From contig JAYKKT010000090.1 of the NCBI GenBank assembly GCA_036023115.1, positions 34,237,501 to 34,301,500 of the forward strand: a DNA stretch of 64,000 bases, read 5' to 3'. Under the pieces are notes generated by a model, which had not been told where the DNA came from, did no database searches, and saw only the letters and a list, made by a program, of their open reading frames with translations. Source of the DNA: Brasenia schreberi (lineage: Eukaryota > Streptophyta > Magnoliopsida > Nymphaeales > Cabombaceae). The position numbers and the translations under genes were made by a program. Below, one piece after another: positions 60,801 to 63,653 of this stretch. Positions within the stretch are counted from its first letter, which is position 1, and every line of letters starts with the position of its first letter.

Positions 60801-61401
60801 TTGGTGACCCCCATGTTGTTCTCAACCAACTCCCAACGGCTCTACTGCTTCTCCTCTTGCTGCTTTATTTCATTTATAAATACCACTCTTGTATACAATA
60901 AACATGAACAAGCCTTATGGCTTGATTTTTTTGTAAAATTTCCCTCTTATGAGAGGTTTATTCGATAAAGTTTGATTTCATTTATTTTGATTTCAGGTTT
61001 TCATACCTATATTTGCTTACATGTATTACACCAAGTGCACAAACAATATACAGAAGATAACTGAAATAGACAAAGCAACGTGTGCATTGGGATAACTGCT
61101 GATAATCATGAGAGGAACTCAAGCTACACCAAGCCATCATAGAGAGAAGAGGATCTAGAAGCATAAGATTAAGGACTCCGCTCTGAAACTCTGACTTCTT
61201 TAGCTCATGTCAGATACAAAATGAAGAAGGACGCGATAGTGACCCTCGATACATATTACCACTTCATAAATCAAGTGTACATTTGGAGCTATTCTTCATA
61301 CAGCTCAATCACAATTTTCAAACAAAAGATGTGAGATAATCACCTTCAAACTTGCAAACTGGTCAGATAATGATAACTCCTCATGAACCATGTCCAACAA
61401 C
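667..61401 (-). CDS. UGGT: UDP-glucose:glycoprotein glucosyltransferase (UGGT), 29 exons, 5' end outside window
   Basis: UGGT is the ER-lumen folding sensor. It transfers glucose from UDP-glucose to high-mannose N-glycans of misfolded glycoproteins so that they re-enter the calnexin/calreticulin cycle; the Arabidopsis gene is EBS1/PSL2. Twenty-nine exons, listed separately, join in one frame for 1193 codons plus stop. In order they encode later thioredoxin-like domains (E-29 to about E-15), the beta-sandwich region (about E-14 to E-10), a variable linker (E-9) and the GT24 domain (E-8 to E-1) with the DAD metal/UDP-sugar motif in E-5 and the conserved [10 protein letters not shown] in E-2. 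The protein ends in RSEL, an HDEL-like retention tail. By comparison with the roughly 1600-residue family, about 400 N-terminal residues (signal peptide, first thioredoxin-like domain) are missing because the gene runs past position 64000. All borders are GT-AG except two GC donors. Six introns are swollen by transposons. No coding damage is visible, so the gene is probably functional. Confidence 0.95.
835..921 (-). other. 87-nt stop-free UGGT intron (exitron-like)
   Basis: A canonical GT...AG intron between E-2 and E-1. It is a multiple of three and has no in-frame stop, so retention would insert 29 mostly hydrophobic residues (including [18 protein letters not shown]) without breaking the frame. 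The UGGT family continues directly from KLQ to GARR, which supports removal in the normal mRNA. Confidence 0.85.
922..1074 (-). CDS. UGGT: UGGT exon E-2
   Basis: 51 codons, phase 0: [19 protein letters not shown], then the highly conserved [10 protein letters not shown] and a stretch ending KLQ. Part of the GT24 catalytic domain. Confidence 0.95.
1075..2347 (-). other. UGGT intron with GC donor
   Basis: The donor on the gene strand is GACCAG then GCAAGTA, a GC-AG intron with an otherwise perfect donor consensus; the acceptor is GACCACAG. No gene is seen inside; the short open frames here do not resemble any protein I know. Confidence 0.85.
2348..2462 (-). CDS. UGGT: UGGT exon E-3
   Basis: 115 nt. 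[19 protein letters not shown] to NLDQ, GT24 domain. The first base completes the serine codon left by E-4. Confidence 0.95.
2463..3949 (-). other. UGGT intron, no element recognised
   Basis: AT-rich intron sequence with short A/T tracts around 2860-2920 and purine-rich runs near 3600-3780. I see no gene or identifiable mobile element in it. Confidence 0.6.
3950..3993 (-). CDS. UGGT: UGGT exon E-4 (44 nt)
   Basis: [15 protein letters not shown], matching the conserved GFWxxHLxGxPYHIS of plant UGGT. Too short to form an ORF of its own; found by matching family order and splice sites. Confidence 0.93.
4262..4402 (-). CDS. UGGT: UGGT exon E-5 (DAD motif)
   Basis: 47 codons starting [19 protein letters not shown] and ending YRFWRQ. 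DAD is the DxD motif of GT24 enzymes that coordinates the metal ion and UDP-glucose. Confidence 0.96.
4569..4727 (-). CDS. UGGT: UGGT exon E-6
   Basis: 53 codons: [20 protein letters not shown], then the near-invariant [19 protein letters not shown], ending SLEK. Core of the GT24 fold. Confidence 0.96.
4808..4910 (-). CDS. UGGT: UGGT exon E-7
   Basis: [20 protein letters not shown] to LSPQFK; GT24 N-terminal part. The first base completes the codon split with E-8. Confidence 0.95.
5304..5580 (-). repeat. 3' LTR of gene-capturing element
   Basis: 277 bp, preceded on the element strand by the polypurine tract at 5581-5590. It lacks the palindrome seen in the 5' LTR. Confidence 0.9.
6160..6440. 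repeat. Imperfect short tandem repeats in gene-capturing element
   Basis: A roughly 30-bp motif around CTTCATGGCTGCAA recurs about six to eight times with divergence. Function unknown. Confidence 0.5.
6556..6850 (-). pseudogene. Captured fragment of EngA/Der GTPase
   Basis: The minus strand encodes [20 protein letters not shown] (G1/P-loop), then after a frameshift [28 protein letters not shown] (DTAG-like G3 with Gly to Ser), and [15 protein letters not shown]. These are the switch and G3 regions of a Der/EngA-type G domain (organellar in plants). The S-to-F change in the P-loop and the frame break make it a pseudogene. Confidence 0.88.
6974..7497 (-). pseudogene. Unidentified open segments inside the gene-capturing element
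   Basis: Two overlapping minus-strand open frames (7201-7497 and 6974-7213) of ordinary amino-acid composition lie between the acetyltransferase and GTPase fragments. I do not recognise the proteins. Given the neighbours, they may come from a fourth captured gene or be the element's own leader. Confidence 0.4.
7548..7690 (-). pseudogene. Captured fragment of CBP/p300-like (HAC-type) histone acetyltransferase
   Basis: The minus-strand frame reads [20 protein letters not shown], then PYFDGDY, a stop where the family has Trp, then [20 protein letters not shown]. Plant HAC proteins have the same blocks in the same order in their acetyltransferase domain. Only about 45 codons remain and the Trp-to-stop change makes it non-coding. 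Confidence 0.8.
7940..8075. repeat. Diverged roughly 60-bp tandem repeats
   Basis: Three related units of the form CACAAATCAG...TTTTCTGGTTTCCTT in the AT-rich part of the gene-capturing element. Confidence 0.5.
8700..9175 (-). pseudogene. Captured fragment of SPOUT/C9orf114-type putative RNA methyltransferase
   Basis: The minus-strand translation contains [19 protein letters not shown] and, after a 1-base frame change, [38 protein letters not shown], then [17 protein letters not shown] and GSRTIRTE. These are signature blocks, in the right order, of the SPOUT1/C9orf114 (DUF171) family. The frame is broken at least twice. It lies inside an LTR element that has no coding genes of its own, so I read it as a transduplicated host fragment. 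Confidence 0.85.
9431..9441 (-). promoter_or_regulatory. Primer binding site (tRNA-iMet type)
   Basis: TGGTATCAGAG on the minus strand directly after the 5' LTR end ACAACA. Confidence 0.9.
9442..9798 (-). repeat. 5' LTR of gene-capturing element
   Basis: 357 bp. Longer than the 3' LTR because it keeps a palindrome (9527-9554) and a roughly 60-bp partial duplication near 9700-9760. Confidence 0.9.
9868..10072. repeat. 70-bp tandem repeat, three copies
   Basis: Units start at 9868, 9938 and 10008 with a 70-bp period. Copies 2 and 3 are identical where complete; copy 1 differs at two positions. It sits in the UGGT intron just outside the LTR element. Confidence 0.9.
10559..10623 (-). CDS. UGGT: UGGT exon E-8
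   Basis: 65 nt: [20 protein letters not shown], the start of the GT24 domain. The donor TTT then GTAAGT splits a Leu codon with E-7. Confidence 0.94.
10705..10729 (+). mobile_element. 25-bp extremely 5'-truncated RTE insertion
   Basis: TGGGAAAAGGCTTAGTTGTT plus tail is the exact 3' terminus of the RTE LINEs in this window. It is flanked by a perfect 18-bp duplication ATAAATGGATGCTTAGTA (10687-10704 and 10730-10747). Confidence 0.92.
10748..12102 (-). other. UGGT intron, no element recognised
   Basis: AT-rich intron sequence between E-9 and E-8. I see no gene in it. Confidence 0.6.
12103..12198 (-). CDS. UGGT: UGGT exon E-9
   Basis: 32 codons, phase 0: [20 protein letters not shown] and a lysine/serine-rich linker, as in plant UGGT between the beta-sandwich region and GT24. 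Confidence 0.92.
12302..12645 (-). CDS. UGGT: UGGT exon E-10 (largest)
   Basis: 344 nt: [20 protein letters not shown] through WYLQLAPGR and [20 protein letters not shown], ending KTKE. Beta-sandwich region. Donor GGAA then GTAAGT; acceptor TCTCTAG. Confidence 0.95.
12810..12898 (-). CDS. UGGT: UGGT exon E-11
   Basis: [20 protein letters not shown] to LLLTG, strongly conserved in plant UGGT. Confidence 0.94.
13433..13563 (-). CDS. UGGT: UGGT exon E-12
   Basis: [20 protein letters not shown], then [19 protein letters not shown]; the donor splits a Val codon. Confidence 0.95.
13614..13757. repeat. TG/CA-rich simple sequence filling a UGGT intron
   Basis: Most of the 199-bp intron between E-13 and E-12 (13564-13762) is alternating TG/TA dinucleotides ending in a GA tract, i.e. 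CA-rich in the pre-mRNA. Confidence 0.85.
13763..13819 (-). CDS. UGGT: UGGT exon E-13 (57 nt)
   Basis: Exactly 19 codons, [19 protein letters not shown], matching the family. Confidence 0.94.
14290..14437 (-). CDS. UGGT: UGGT exon E-14
   Basis: [20 protein letters not shown] to MRIVLNPV; conserved [11 protein letters not shown] block. Confidence 0.94.
15255..18122 (+). mobile_element. 5'-truncated RTE-clade LINE (outer copy), split by a second RTE
   Basis: The target duplication GTATTGGAAAAGGT is at 15241-15254 and 18123-18136. The element starts in the linker before the reverse transcriptase, is interrupted at 15405-16332 by another RTE, and resumes to the 3' terminus GGCTTAGTTGTTGTT. Remnants of the reverse transcriptase ([20 protein letters not shown]) and of the 3' IERR block are readable, but stops and indels are frequent. 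The same family as the copy at 38737-41999, and older. Confidence 0.88.
15405..16332 (+). mobile_element. 5'-truncated RTE LINE nested in the outer RTE
   Basis: Begins at the reverse-transcriptase block [20 protein letters not shown], contains [20 protein letters not shown] and runs to the TTG tail. The outer element's TATAAGAAA is repeated at 15396-15404 and 16333-16341. Stop codons at about 15612 and 15976 break it. Confidence 0.85.
18137..20321 (-). other. UGGT intron, unassigned sequence
   Basis: No gene recognised. Minus-strand open frames around 18269-18641 and 19102-19359 do not resemble UGGT or any element here. 19370-19440 has degenerate AACCCAA repeats. Confidence 0.5.
20337..20545 (-). 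mobile_element. 209-bp internally deleted RTE (SINE-like) with both element ends
   Basis: On the minus strand it starts with the RTE 5' leader (GGTCCCAAGCCC...GGAGGAGGGTT...GTAAAACTTTGTCGG, as at 38757-38825) and then jumps to the last ~100 bp of RTE (GGAAACAAAGAATCCATGG to GGCTTAGTTATTGTTG). A perfect 15-bp duplication ATTCAAGCTTTAAAA flanks it (20322-20336 and 20546-20560), so it inserted as one unit by target-primed reverse transcription. Confidence 0.9.
20642..20743 (-). CDS. UGGT: UGGT exon E-15
   Basis: 102 nt: [20 protein letters not shown] to FEILNAKYS. Isolated between two transposon-filled introns; identified by family order and by its exact phase fit to E-16 and E-14. Confidence 0.93.
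20744..21430 (-). other. UGGT intron, no element recognised
   Basis: AT-rich; nothing identified. Confidence 0.5.
21431..24875 (-). mobile_element. Copia-type LTR retrotransposon F, 5'-truncated
   Basis: The 3' LTR is 21431-21683, with a purine tract (complement of 21684-21690) before it. The matching 5' LTR survives only as 24788-24875 (shared GTGGCCCGGGTGCTTG), and the primer site and most of gag are deleted. The interior reads, 5' to 3' on minus: degenerate zinc knuckle (about 24735-24790), GAG-pre-integrase, integrase, reverse transcriptase, RNase H. No target duplication is recognisable. Confidence 0.85.
21825..24200 (-). pseudogene. Decayed copia F pol (integrase, reverse transcriptase, RNase H)
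   Basis: Integrase: HSHVWGP and [19 protein letters not shown] (24033-23900), with the family's DNGGE replaced by DSGRE. Reverse transcriptase: [20 protein letters not shown] (23053-22811), [15 protein letters not shown], and catalytic [14 protein letters not shown] (22747-22466). RNase H: SSIEAKYR and IYYDNKSTM (22034-21825). At least four frame breaks separate these blocks. Confidence 0.85.
24876..25517 (-). other. UGGT intron, no element recognised
   Basis: Nothing identified beyond AT-rich sequence. Confidence 0.5.
25518..25663 (-). CDS. UGGT: UGGT exon E-16
   Basis: [20 protein letters not shown] to KDVDRDSLT; matches the LLESxE...EVDPDxLTSK block of the family. Confidence 0.92.
25786..25854 (-). 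CDS. UGGT: UGGT exon E-17
   Basis: 23 codons, phase 0: [20 protein letters not shown] then NGR. Confidence 0.93.
26405..26590 (+). mobile_element. Ancient RTE reverse-transcriptase fragment
   Basis: Nucleotide order matches 40815-40990 of the better-preserved RTE (GGATT...GATCTACCATTGA..., then TGATTTAGAAAAGG...), with heavy divergence and no open frame. Confidence 0.65.
26692..27144 (+). repeat. 5' LTR of copia C
   Basis: 453 bp with TATA box TATAAATAG at 26938-26946 and MSA-like motifs upstream at 26775-26785 (inverted), 26804-26814 and 26859-26869. Confidence 0.9.
26775..26869 (+). promoter_or_regulatory. MSA-like MYB sites upstream of LTR TATA box
   Basis: CCCAACGGCTA (inverted at 26775, direct at 26804) and TCCAACGGCTA (26859) fit YCYAACGGYYA exactly; a one-mismatch inverted copy lies at 26837-26847. 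Plant MYB3R factors use this motif at G2/M genes. Activity here is inferred. Confidence 0.6.
27437..27596 (-). mobile_element. 5'-truncated RTE fragment in copia C gag
   Basis: The minus strand reads the RTE 3' end (GAAAGAAACAATAAAGAATG ... TAGTTGTTGTTGAT). Flanks CTTTTAAATAA (27425-27435) and CTTTTAATAA (27597-27606) are its near-identical target duplication. Confidence 0.85.
27607..27890 (+). repeat. 5' LTR of copia B
   Basis: 284 bp; lacks the 25-bp piece that forms a palindrome in the 3' LTR. Confidence 0.9.
28500..29560 (+). pseudogene. Copia B gag and protease start
   Basis: Gag capsid region [20 protein letters not shown] with [15 protein letters not shown] and [12 protein letters not shown] stop interrupts it at about 29022; it then resumes with [20 protein letters not shown], an Arg/Gly-rich stretch and a zinc knuckle whose first Cys is lost ([14 protein letters not shown]). 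Protease motif [12 protein letters not shown] follows at 29522-29557. Confidence 0.85.
29600..30830 (+). pseudogene. Copia B integrase region
   Basis: Pre-integrase [14 protein letters not shown], zinc-binding CEVCQRGKH, integrase core with [24 protein letters not shown] and [15 protein letters not shown] (DDE order kept, one position altered from NGLAER). A frameshift near 30230 and a stop at 30531 break it. Confidence 0.87.
30830..32592 (+). pseudogene. Copia B reverse transcriptase and RNase H
   Basis: [33 protein letters not shown], a frameshift near 31435, then [20 protein letters not shown], catalytic [10 protein letters not shown], a 24-bp in-frame tandem duplication (31762-31809), and RNase [21 protein letters not shown], a TGA at 32290, [13 protein letters not shown] and [20 protein letters not shown]. 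Confidence 0.9.
32677..32985 (+). repeat. 3' LTR of copia B
   Basis: 309 bp, with a palindrome at 32908-32937. Confidence 0.9.
33444..33715 (+). repeat. 5' LTR of copia D
   Basis: 272 bp; lacks one arm of the palindrome kept in the 3' LTR. Confidence 0.9.
34333..35330 (+). pseudogene. Copia D gag
   Basis: Begins [12 protein letters not shown]; capsid region [20 protein letters not shown]; frameshift near 34640; then [28 protein letters not shown], an RGRGRGR tract and an intact zinc knuckle [14 protein letters not shown]. One frame break in an otherwise well-kept gag. Confidence 0.87.
35327..36724 (+). CDS. Copia D protease-integrase ORF (open 465 codons)
   Basis: The longest open frame in the window. 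Protease [14 protein letters not shown], pre-integrase [18 protein letters not shown], zinc-binding [11 protein letters not shown], and an integrase core with an intact catalytic triad ([36 protein letters not shown]) and GKSPFKMI. It ends at a stop before the reverse transcriptase, so it cannot serve an autonomous element; the protein is probably not made. Confidence 0.9.
   Translation: MTSSAKTKKLSPPTSYSVSGNYTLKGSTAFSNWIIDSGAIDHMVGNKSDLMQYELIPSPQYVKVANGSLIPMEGKGIIQRGNLQLNSVIYIPDFSVNLLSVSSLVKDMNCTITFSSSGCVFQDLKTEKIFGHGELRDGLYILPGDLRQRRKLTTSTIAEEIKIWHCRLGHLPVQKLRELVPFFIPSDVIIKCDVCQTAKLHRATFPSSDSRSVAPFELIHSHVWGPCMIPSIGKFKYFVTFIDDFSRLTFVYLMKSKSEISLIFPRVHNLIRTQFGYTVKTLRSDNGGEYCNTQLDSYLQAHGIIHQTSCVYTPQQNGIAERKNRHILEIARTLLIEHNIPKYFWPDAILTAVYIMNRVPTVTLAGKSPFKMIKPEDNSFHLIPRIFGCVCYVHIHSQFRDKFDPRAIKCIFIGYSCEKKGYICYDPNSHRRYVSMDVTFFETTPFYQNSNEISNSIFEETVVLP
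36725..37578 (+). pseudogene. Copia D reverse transcriptase remnant and truncated RNase H
   Basis: 36895-37120 corresponds to GCKWVY...FDVKNA but carries many 1-base insertions. The central reverse transcriptase with YVDD is deleted at about 37120. 37120-37578 is open: [60 protein letters not shown], then an abrupt end after LRSLLQ. Confidence 0.85.
37580..37878 (+). repeat. 3' LTR of copia D
   Basis: 299 bp, containing a perfect 21-bp-arm palindrome at 37656-37698. The 21 bp upstream (37559-37579) equal the 5' genomic flank of the element. Confidence 0.9.
37884..38719 (+). pseudogene. Copia C gag end, protease and pre-integrase remnants
   Basis: An open stretch [17 protein letters not shown], then weak blocks [36 protein letters not shown] and [17 protein letters not shown], with many stops. 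Interrupted by the RTE at 38737. Confidence 0.75.
38837..39895 (+). pseudogene. RTE endonuclease domain
   Basis: APE-type endonuclease: [40 protein letters not shown], then stops at 39356 and about 39400, and [20 protein letters not shown]. Catalytic-type blocks (WNIGTL, QETKW, GGDLNGH) are readable; the expected final SDH motif is not evident. Confidence 0.85.
39983..41967 (+). pseudogene. RTE reverse transcriptase and C-terminal region
   Basis: A linker, a frameshift near 40260, then [56 protein letters not shown], a TAA stop at 41065, [20 protein letters not shown], catalytic [12 protein letters not shown], and the C-terminal block [20 protein letters not shown]. Typical RTE-clade order. 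Confidence 0.9.
42017..43425 (+). pseudogene. Copia C integrase C-terminus and reverse transcriptase N-terminus
   Basis: Integrase remnant [12 protein letters not shown] and [16 protein letters not shown], then [20 protein letters not shown]. Reverse transcriptase [52 protein letters not shown], broken near 43240. It stops at LLLYVDDMI, where the next RTE inserted. Confidence 0.85.
43426..45195 (+). mobile_element. 5'-truncated RTE LINE in the YVDD motif of copia C
   Basis: A 14-bp duplication GTAGATGATATGAT at 43412-43425 and 45196-45209. The reverse transcriptase is recognisable ([50 protein letters not shown]) but has many stops. The first ~27 bp are filler DNA resembling copia C 43308-43340. 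Confidence 0.9.
45210..46126 (+). pseudogene. Copia C reverse transcriptase C-terminus and RNase H
   Basis: Continues from the interrupted [73 protein letters not shown], then a stop and weak TETEYR and [18 protein letters not shown] blocks before the decayed polypurine tract. Confidence 0.82.
46127..46620 (+). repeat. 3' LTR of copia C
   Basis: 494 bp. It carries an extra tandem expansion of the AAGGCATTAACTAGCCATTG unit around 46250-46325 that the 5' LTR has once. Confidence 0.9.
47018..47228 (-). CDS. UGGT: UGGT exon E-18
   Basis: 211 nt: [20 protein letters not shown] to SVKRKLDK, joining VAHFL of E-17 across the 21-kb intron. Confidence 0.93.
47394..47515 (-). CDS. UGGT: UGGT exon E-19
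   Basis: [20 protein letters not shown] to FETTTTLF; matches GGSKSARLGVLFS of the family. Confidence 0.93.
47723..47817 (-). CDS. UGGT: UGGT exon E-20
   Basis: [20 protein letters not shown] then [11 protein letters not shown]. Confidence 0.94.
47918..48023 (-). CDS. UGGT: UGGT exon E-21
   Basis: [20 protein letters not shown] to YLHPSE, one base carried into E-20. Confidence 0.93.
48125..48259 (-). CDS. UGGT: UGGT exon E-22
   Basis: 45 codons: [20 protein letters not shown] to YNPQ; the [17 protein letters not shown] block is diagnostic of plant UGGT. Confidence 0.95.
48766..48928 (-). CDS. UGGT: UGGT exon E-23
   Basis: [20 protein letters not shown] then [20 protein letters not shown], ending YESTE. 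Confidence 0.93.
49083..49165 (-). CDS. UGGT: UGGT exon E-24
   Basis: [20 protein letters not shown] to AAFVESL. Low-conservation loop placed by phase and position; a further very short exon next to it cannot be excluded. Confidence 0.82.
49900..50038. repeat. Left copy of ~140-bp direct repeat flanking copia E
   Basis: CTCTCTAGTGCCCC...GAGAACCGGATTCC matches 55145-55282 with scattered substitutions and short indels. Confidence 0.85.
50528..52690 (+). pseudogene. Copia E gag, protease and integrase remnants
   Basis: Gag blocks: [62 protein letters not shown]. Protease [17 protein letters not shown] has Gly where the catalytic Asp should be. Integrase shows [21 protein letters not shown] and [20 protein letters not shown], but the DNGGE segment is deleted. 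Confidence 0.85.
53075..54864 (+). pseudogene. Copia E reverse transcriptase and RNase H remnants
   Basis: Weak [36 protein letters not shown], then the inserted LTR, then [13 protein letters not shown], catalytic [29 protein letters not shown], and RNase H pieces including [20 protein letters not shown]. Many stops. Confidence 0.83.
53362..53742 (+). mobile_element. LTR (probable solo LTR) inserted in copia E reverse transcriptase
   Basis: 381 bp, TGTTAAAG...CTTACA, related in layout to the copia C LTR (ATGTAATAGG, CCACTAGGGCC, TATAAATAG at 53550-53558). Flanks TATAT and TATAC differ by one base. The copia coding sequence continues on both sides with no interior between, as expected after LTR-LTR recombination. 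Confidence 0.82.
55145..55282. repeat. Right copy of ~140-bp direct repeat flanking copia E
   Basis: Begins at the first base after the 3' LTR; partner of 49900-50038. Confidence 0.85.
56023..56068 (-). mobile_element. 46-bp truncated RTE insertion
   Basis: The minus strand ends CTAGTATGGGAAAAAGTTTA... with a variant tail; 14-bp duplication GAAACTCAGAAACA at 56009-56022 and 56069-56082. Confidence 0.85.
56135..56203 (-). CDS. UGGT: UGGT exon E-25
   Basis: 23 codons: [20 protein letters not shown] to LSR; matches IRLFLYIKEHHG..AFQFL. Confidence 0.92.
56583..56616 (-). repeat. G-rich tract, quadruplex candidate
   Basis: A long C run on plus gives GGGGCGGGGGGGTGGGG... on the gene strand, four or more G-runs separated by single bases, inside the intron between E-26 and E-25. 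Confidence 0.8.
56782..56940 (-). CDS. UGGT: UGGT exon E-26
   Basis: 53 codons: [20 protein letters not shown] to EEDISTL. Confidence 0.95.
56941..57067 (-). other. UGGT intron with GC donor
   Basis: The donor is CTTCAG then GCAAGTA, the acceptor GTTGCAG. The nearest GT (four bases on) would shift the frame, so GC is required. Confidence 0.87.
57068..57166 (-). CDS. UGGT: UGGT exon E-27
   Basis: 33 codons: [20 protein letters not shown] then [13 protein letters not shown], one of the most conserved N-terminal blocks of the family. Confidence 0.96.
57304..57456 (-). CDS. UGGT: UGGT exon E-28
   Basis: 51 codons: [20 protein letters not shown], then [20 protein letters not shown]. Confidence 0.95.
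58085..58215 (+). mobile_element. Old RTE 3' fragment
   Basis: GAAACAATCAAACATGATCTTGC through AAGAATCCATG to TATGGAAAAAGACTTGG follows the RTE 3' end in order with many changes. Confidence 0.7.
58539..58846 (+). repeat. 5' LTR of pol-less element
   Basis: 308 bp with TATAAATA near 58700 and TCCAACGGCTC, one base off the MSA consensus, upstream of it. Confidence 0.85.
60590..60800 (+). pseudogene. Possible gypsy-type RNase H fragment in pol-less element
   Basis: The broken frame reads [16 protein letters not shown], then LTNNET and [10 protein letters not shown], resembling the FDGSxxxxxGAG...TNNxAEYEAxxxGL pattern of plant gypsy-associated RNase H. Only this piece of a pol gene is present. 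Confidence 0.6.
60826..61021 (+). repeat. Truncated 3' LTR of pol-less element
   Basis: Aligns with the 3' two thirds of 58539-58846 from the CCCAACGGCTCT motif onward. Confidence 0.85.
61344..61401 (-). CDS. UGGT: UGGT exon E-29 (most 5' in window)
   Basis: [19 protein letters not shown], preceded by one base of a split codon; continues in phase into IPSSTIKK of E-28. The upstream exon (family: NGALINIEDIDLY) was not found before 64000. Confidence 0.93.
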
Positions 61402-62407
61402 CTACAAGTAAAGCCCAAAAGCTTCCAAATGAACATGACAGATCAAGGACATAATAATTTAAATTACAGGAACCAAAAGAATTAAGCACAAAATATATCT
61501 GAAACAAGGACAATCCCAGGCCTATTTTCATAAGGAAATACTACTTCAAGGTCAAGTTTGTGATAATTATCATAAAGCATGGAACGAAACTGCATTCAAG
61601 AAGTGCAAATATATTGCTCCTGATGTGAAACAAAAAACACAAAAGAGCTTTGTACCAAGGATAACAAGAAAACTCTAAGCAACATCAGTAGTTTTCAACT
61701 AATTAGAAGAAGATAACACAAAAAGTAAGCACAGTAACTTCAGCAGTTCACGACTGATAACCCCAAAAGACACCAGCTGGTATGGTTCCTTCATGCAATT
61801 GCTGACAAAGTGTGAAAACATGATAGTATGGATTATGATGATGGATAATGTTGAGTACAATATGGTGCAAGGACAGATTCCAAAAAAAATAGCTATTGTT
61901 TCCTGTTTTTCTTTTTATAAATAAGATAAGTTTATTTAAAGGCACCAAAAGGTGAAACATAAATCGCATACCAGCTGAAACTAACCAAAAATGAAGAAAC
62001 CATACCAGCTGGTCACGATTACCTTTTCCTATTCCTTCCCTCCCAAGCTAACCAAAAATCGCAAAAGGCAATTTAAGCACTACACAATTTCTCCATTGGT
62101 ATTTACTATTTCCAGAAGAAACTCCAAACCTAAATATTTTCATGGATACACAATCAATCCAAACATCACGAATGCAACCTTGAAAAAGTGACAAACCTAC
62201 TTACAGAAAAATGAAGGTGCAATTCTCAAACTCCTGCCACACGTAAGGTGTTCATTATCTAAAGGTAGTCCCTTCAATAGAAAGTATCAAACCAAAGGAT
62301 CCTACTCCAAGCTGCCTCCCATGCAAAAGAAGACCCAAGCCGTTATGCCTCATTCAGCAAGAACTTCTTCTACTGCATGACTTGTCTAGGCCCACCTTCG
62401 ACAACAC
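61402..62407 (-). other. UGGT intron, no element recognised
   Basis: AT-rich sequence; no gene or exon seen. Confidence 0.5.
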
Positions 62408-63653
62408 CAAATAACAACTAAGCCTTTTTTTCATACTAGATGGGGTCGGCCACATGGATTCTTTGTTTTCATAGAGCTCGATCCTCTGCCGTGCTAATGG
62501 TTAACTCAAAACAAGCTACATAATTCTTTATTGTTTTCATCCAACACTTTTGTGGTATTCTTCTTCCTCTTTTAACATTTTTAACCTCTAGTTTCTCACA
62601 CCTCGTCTGAACCATCTTAAAAGATTTTTCCCCATTTTAGCATCTATTGGTACCACTCCCAATTTGTTTACAATCCTTGTGCGACCCATTCATCCATCTC
62701 AACATCTTAGTTTCTGTCACGGCCATCTTTTGCATATGTTGATGATTAATTGCCCTACACTCAAAACCATATAACAAAGTGGATCTAACAGATCTCTAAT
62801 ATTTACCTTTCAACTTTAGTGGAATCTTCTTGTCACATAGAATATCTGATGCACCTCTCCATTAACCAATCTCCATCAATTTTGATATCCCTATTAAAAT
62901 TGAACCAAGTATTTTAAAATTTCCTAATAAGAGACGCAATGTGTGTCAAACTTAATTTTTATATCTAAAATAACTAAATGATGAAACGCATAATTTTATA
63001 TTTGTTCTACTAAATCGAAAGCTTTAACTATCTAATATTTTCTCTTCATAGTTCAAATGTTTCTCGCCATAGTTCTAAAATTTCTCTCCATAGTTCTACT
63101 ACAAAGAGATCATATGTCATAACAAAATTTCAGACTTTTTTTAATTTAAATATCTGAAACCATAGTTTTCATGAATACCTTCATATCCTAATGCCTCTTT
63201 ACCGACATATCCATTTAGATCTCCTCCTAAACAAATCATCTCTTTTTGTGGGATTCTTTAAATTACATTACTTAACTCCTCTCAAAATGTCTCCTTTATG
63301 GTCTCTTTTGTAGTCCTATTGCAGGTGCATAAGCACAAACTATATTCAAAGCATTTGCTCTTAACACTAATTTCACAATCACAATTCGGTCTCCGTATGC
63401 CTACTAAACTATCTTTTAAAAACTTATTTATAATAATATCAATTTCATTCCAAGACTTTTTCTCTCCTTAATACCATAACTTAAAACATGTGTTTCAATC
63501 TTCTTAGTTTTTCTCCAATCCACTTTGTCTCCTATAAACATAGAATGTTAATCTTTCTCTTAATTATAGTATTCACCACCTCTATTATCTTACCAATCTT
63601 TGTTTTGATATTACAATTATCAATGTAATTTTTGTTATTTATGACTAGCTTTT
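62408..63653 (-). mobile_element. Decayed RTE LINE, inverted
   Basis: From 62408 the minus strand runs backwards from the TTG tail (AACAACTAAGCC on plus) through the C-terminal block. Near 63205-63245 and 63530-63600 it matches the endonuclease region (GAGATGATTTGTTTAGGAGG; GGTAAGATAATAGAGGTGGT). The reverse-transcriptase middle is deleted. Confidence 0.83.

Larger units (their letters stand above)
58539..61021 (+). mobile_element. Pol-less LTR retrotransposon
   Basis: The 5' LTR 58539-58846 (TGTTAAG...CTTACA) is followed by TGGTATTAAAGCC, a variant tRNA-iMet primer site. The 3' LTR (about 60826-61021) has lost its first ~130 bp and the polypurine tract. The target duplication TGTAT is perfect (58534-58538 and 61022-61026). 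The 2-kb interior has no gag, integrase or reverse transcriptase. Confidence 0.88.
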
